Source of the DNA: Dactylellina haptotyla
Lineage: Eukaryota; Ascomycota; Orbiliomycetes; Orbiliales; Orbiliaceae
NCBI GenBank assembly: GCA_031310005.1
Contig: CM062385.1
Coordinates: forward strand, 2,542,001 to 2,606,000
DNA length: 64,000 bases
Direction: 5' to 3'
The notes beneath the pieces are model-generated. The model did no database searches, was not told where the DNA came from, and saw only the letters and a program-made list of their open reading frames with translations. A program made the position numbers and the translations under genes. Below, one piece after another: positions 59,956-64,000 of this stretch. Each line of letters opens with the position of its first letter. Within the stretch, counting starts at the first letter, position 1.

Positions 59956-62125
59956 ATGGTTATGCCTTTCAAAATTTCCCGGACTATTGTGTCGGCGCTG
60001 ACGCTCGCAGCGTCTGTGTCGGCACAGGGCCAGCTCAATGGTTTCCCTGCGAATCCATACGATCCGTTTTGCGCGATGGCATGCATACGATCTCTATCCT
60101 CTTTGATGCTAGATTGCTCTAGCATGGGCCAAACAATTGGCATGATGACCATGTCAACGACCTCAGAGTGCTGGGCGACAAATACTCCCTACCTCACCAG
60201 TCTGGCATGGTGCATGCACACCAAATGCGCCGAGTTTAACATCCCGCAATCTAAGCTGCAGAGGTTCTGGGAAACGGATTCTACCGGCCAATCGAGTGCT
60301 GGCGCAGTGACCGTTCCAGCCAAATGGTCATACGCTGAAGCTCTTTTCAACGTAAAACAGCCAGTCACAATGCAGCTCAAATCGACCGATATGGATCTGA
60401 ACACCACGTCTATGGTTTCGCCCGATGTGTACCTCAGACAATGGAACGTGCTGACCATGGTCCAGCGCGAGACCACAGTGGAGAACTCTTACGGGTAAAT
60501 AAATCTATCTATCCTCTATCCCTTAGAGTCGCTGACTAAACTTTCCATTCAAATATAGAATCGCCATGCTAGTCACCGGTTTCGGGCTTCCGATAGTCCT
60601 GACAATACTCACAAAGATCCCGATAATTTCCACACTCATTATAAAATTAAAACCTTACCTCATCTACCCAAGCACCATTGGCACCTACTCAGTCCGCCCG
60701 CTCCCCTACCTCCTCGGCAACGCCCCGACCGTCGGCCAATCGCTCTACGTCCTCCTCTTCATAATCCTAAACATCATTTTCACCTGCGTTGGCTACCAAT
60801 CCCGCCAACCGAGCGCCTGGTACGCGAACCGGTACTACGAGATCCTCTCGTTCGTCATGTACCGCACAGGTGTATTCGGTTACGTCCTCGCGCCGCTCGT
60901 TTTCCTCTTCGCAGGCCGTAATAACATTCTCCTATGGACGTCGAACTGGTCGCACTCCACCTTCCTCGTACTACACCGCTGGGTCGCACGAATCTTCGCA
61001 TTCCAGTCGCTCCTACACTCCGTGCTCGCGCTGTATATCTACAAGCGGAAAGGGATGTATGATATGGAAGTTGTGAAGCCGTACTGGATATGGGGTATTG
61101 TCGCTACGGTCGCAGTGACGGTATTGACATTCGGAAGCCAGCTGTTCGTGCGGAATGCTGCTTATGAATTCTTCTTGCTATCCCATATTGTAATGTCTGC
61201 GGTTGTTATCGTCGGGTTCTGGTACCATGCTTACGATCTGTACAAGTGGATGGGCGGGTACCATATCTGGATATACTGCATCATCGCCGTCTGGTTTGGT
61301 GATCGATTGATGCGAGTCGCGAGGGTAATAGTGGCAGGTGGACCGCGGCGTGCGAAAGTTACAGAGCTAGGAGAAGGGTACATTCGTATCGATGTACCGG
61401 GCATACGATGGGGTGCCGAACCGGGGAAACATGTTTACATGTACTTCCCAACCTTGCATCCTCTACGGCCGTGGGAGAATCATCCGTTCTCCGTATTACA
61501 AACGACTCTGTTGCAAGCACCTGCGAATCACTCTTCGGATTCTCAGAGTCAGACTTCCGAGGAACACTCTGTTCCTGCTGATGTAGAGAAGAACGAAACC
61601 CTCACATCGCATGTCAAGCATGTGGCGCAGAAAGCTGCTAATCGTCCCTCTGCCGGCTTGACGTTATACGTTAGAAAGTCGATAGGGATGACCAAGTACC
61701 TCCGTGTGAGTGACAGTCTTCTCACCTTCGTAGAGGGACCGTATCCCAACAACTCCACGACAGAGGTACTCCGCTGCGACCGCCTACTGCTTATCAGTGG
61801 TGGGATAGGTATAACCGCTCTTCTACCGTTCGTTAGCAATCACTGGAACGTCAAACTAGCTTGGAGTATCAAAGAGTCTGCAAGGTGTTTGCTTGACGAC
61901 TTGGAACCTATGTTGAGCACGATCCCAGACAAAGACGTCAGGGTTGGCAGTAGACTAGATATTTCTCAATTATTAACCGAAGAGATCGAAGCGGGCTGGG
62001 AGAGAGTAGGTGTGATTGTTTCGGGACCTGGCGGTCTCTGCGACGATGTCCGAGCCGCCGTTGTTGCCGCCGGGAAGGTTGGAAAGACAGAGTTTGAACT
62101 TGAAGTGGAGGCATATTCTTGGTAG
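59956..62125 (+). CDS. FRE-type ferric/cupric reductase
   Basis: Plasma-membrane metalloreductase moving electrons from NADPH through FAD and two haems to extracellular Fe(III)/Cu(II). Exons 59956-60494 and 60559-62125; 2106 nt, 701 aa. A signal peptide (ISRTIVSALTLAASVSAQG) is followed by a Cys-rich external domain (CAMACIRS, CSSM, SECW, CMHTKC). The ferric-reductase TM core follows, with haem-ligand His candidates in VLHRWVARIFAFQSLLHSV and FFLLSHIVMSAVV then FWYHAYDLYK. The FAD site includes PWENHPFSVLQ, and the NADPH site GGIGITALLPF plus SGPGGLCDDVR near the end. No siderophore or oxidase/permease gene is adjacent. The ATG at 59956 sits right before the signal peptide. Confidence 0.94.
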
Positions 62126-62889
62126 ATTCAAATTGTTGAGATTGATCTTCTTATTGTAGCCAGCCTTTCTCTATGAATTTAAGTCCAGATATTAATATTG
62201 TTATTGAAATAACGGTCATTATTAACGTCATCTAAGTTCTACTTGTAGAACTTTATGAGACGAGAACTTCTGTAGATGCGTTGTAGAATATAATCCTTCT
62301 GCGTCGAGTTACACGAGAAGCGCAAATACGAATCCATAGTTACACAGAGTTTCCTCGAAAACGACTCGTATGCTCAGATATCCAAATATCAAGTAGATTG
62401 TGCTAAATGCTGTAAATACTCCAAAACAAACTTGCAAAAATCGGCTACAGACAATGCTTCTAAAAACAGCAGAACTAAAATACCATTAGAACCCGTCCGC
62501 GGTTGTTTCAAGGATATATCGAGCACAGTCTCGCACGGCCTCTGGTAGATAACATGCTAGTTATTGGTCAAATGACCCCTAATTCCCAGGTGCTGCAGAC
62601 CGTACAATGGATCTATCCACCGACTTGTTGAAATTATCAGCTCATAGCAAACAGAACGCAGTTGACCAATCACTAACACGTTATCAGCACCAAAGGTCCC
62701 AGGAGGTTGGGTTGAACATATCCTCCAGGCGGAGTAAGAATAAGAAGAGAATCCAAGCACATAACTCCCAAGAAACGCCATTGTCTTGCAAATCCTCATC
62801 GACCGCTCTCATTAAAGCATACCAAATCCAACCAGAAAACGCTCATGCAAAGCAAGAAAATCGCTTCAAAAATCATTGCCACGGTAAAC
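62126..62889. other. Convergent 3' flanks
   Basis: AT-rich spacer between the reductase stop and the end of the partial gene at the right edge. A 107-codon plus-strand frame (62607-62930) is open but has no family resemblance and overlaps that gene's last exon. Confidence 0.4.
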
Positions 62890-64000
62890 CTAGGCGGATA
62901 TCGTGTTCTTCGCATAATACAATTCCGTAGCGAATCTCGCATCTAAAGGGACCGTCAAAAATAATTAGCATCATCTACACAGAAGCTGCATCGAAAGATT
63001 ACGAGGGTAACTCACGGTCCTCCTCCGATTTGAACTCAACATATATCGTCGACTCGACTCCCCTATACGCCACCATGATCTTTTCAATGCGCACCGTCCT
63101 CGAGCCCCCGGATACTCCGTATTCCTCAACTGTCGTATTCTTCGACACTAAACCTCGTAAATTAGCCATGTCCACCCGCACGGTGAAAAATAAAAGCAAA
63201 GGATGTAAATAACACTTACAAAACCAATGCTTCTCTAACAGCGATGCGACGGGTTTATCCACTTCTCCGAACACCGCGTCCAGAAGCACATACCTCTGTC
63301 CGCCTGCGACTAGCTTGATCAGCGCCAGGTTGGCCAGCCTGAACTCTCTGATATCCCGGGGCGATTCTTCACGGTTATCCCCATCCTCCCGTTTCCGCTG
63401 GCAGAAAATCCGGACGACATATTTCGATACGTTGGGATCCTCGCCTTTGCTGGTACTTGAACCTTGTGCGGTGGAAGGCGATTTCTGATTCTGGGATGGT
63501 CCGGGAGAGTACTTTTCATCACTAATTTCGACTAGGAATTTATCCGAGGAATTGGGCATATACGCCATGGGTTGCTGTTGGAAGTTCGTTCTCTCAGGGG
63601 TGGAATACGCAGGCGTCGGTGCAGTGGATGTAGTATTCGTGGTGAACGGCGGGGCGTATAGCGACGACGAACTCGAATTGTTCGAGTTCACAGCGACCGG
63701 GGTGTTAGGGAAGTGGTTTTCGTACCGCTGTGGTTGTTTATTCGCGGGAACTTCGTTCTGGTGCCGCTGTTGGTCCAAATTGGGAACCCATTCGTGCTCT
63801 TGGTGGTTGTACCCCCGTCGTTGATCAGACATGTTTTCGACTTGTCCTGCGTACATTGCGTACTGTTGGGTCTTCACAGGCGGCAACGGGTTCGTGGCAG
63901 GGGCGGGTGCGTAGCTCGGTGGTCGCTGTACTTGTTCGTTGAGCGAGGTATAATCGTATTGGCGGACTGTAGGAGCCGGCGCGGGAACAGGCGGTTGTAT
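62890..64000 (-). CDS. Uncharacterised protein, C-terminal part (runs off right edge)
   Basis: Visible exons: 64000-63220 (open at the right edge), 63153-63016 and 62942-62890, all joined in phase by GT-AG introns; at least 323 aa are present. The upstream part is Pro/Gln/Asn/Ser-rich and disordered. The C-terminal ~150 residues look folded, with EDPNVSKYVVRIFCQRKRE, RDIREFRLANLALIKLVAGG, KPVASLLEKHWF, TVRIEKIMVAYRGVESTIYV and a last exon reading ARFATELYYAKNTISA. Without the last splice it would end at ..EDRELPS; the spliced end has a better helix-like profile. I do not recognise the family. A disordered N-terminus with a compact C-terminal domain suggests a regulator or adaptor. Confidence 0.72.

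Overview
The window is nuclear DNA from a filamentous ascomycete (Pezizomycotina type). Genes sit on both strands and most carry several short GT-AG introns of about 45-90 nt. The recognisable proteins are fungal: IRE1, a PHO80/PREG-type cyclin, an FSH-type serine hydrolase, a CSC1-like channel, a FRE-type ferric reductase and a trace of a HET domain. I see no bacterial operon, rRNA gene, CRISPR array or intact transposon. Exon boundaries were worked out by hand from splice motifs, reading phase and family conservation; most spliced totals come out as whole codons. I cannot name the genus.

Layout. 0.9-14 kb is a conserved housekeeping block, all on the minus strand: ERV2 sulfhydryl oxidase, the RSA4/Notchless ribosome assembly factor, the unfolded-protein sensor IRE1 and the chaperonin subunit CCT2. 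A decayed acyltransferase-3 fragment lies between RSA4 and IRE1. 14-24 kb is a looser accessory stretch: a trypsin-fold serine protease with an intact triad, a small cysteine-rich protein, a degraded HET-domain fragment, a PCH2/TRIP13 AAA+ ATPase with a one-base frameshift in a G5 run, and unassigned exons near 23.0-23.7 kb. 24-36 kb returns to ordinary genes: FSH-like hydrolase, CSC1-like channel, an unknown charged protein, ATP11 and a 4-coumarate-CoA-ligase-like enzyme. 36.5-44.4 kb holds three consecutive secreted or membrane genes: a secreted low-complexity protein, a multi-pass membrane protein with a large glycosylatable domain, and a Thr-rich hexapeptide-repeat protein ending in a CBM-like domain. 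44.4-49.6 kb is gene-poor and pyrimidine-rich and leads into the PHO80-like cyclin. RPS28 and HIS1 form a divergent pair at 53-56 kb. 56.5-57.9 kb carries an unusual Zn-dependent phospholipase-C-like protein; a FRE-type reductase follows at 60-62 kb. A partial unknown gene runs off the right edge.

Notable points. The ERV2 CxxC active site is built across three exons with a 9-nt microexon in the middle. IRE1 has a GC-AG intron directly before its RNase active-site segment, so retaining it would remove that segment. The CCT2 start codon appears to form an exon by itself. The best candidates for under-described biology are the stand-alone trypsin-like protease in the accessory region and the phospholipase-C-like protein with an N-terminal hydrophobic segment. 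No multi-gene defence or conflict operon could be demonstrated.
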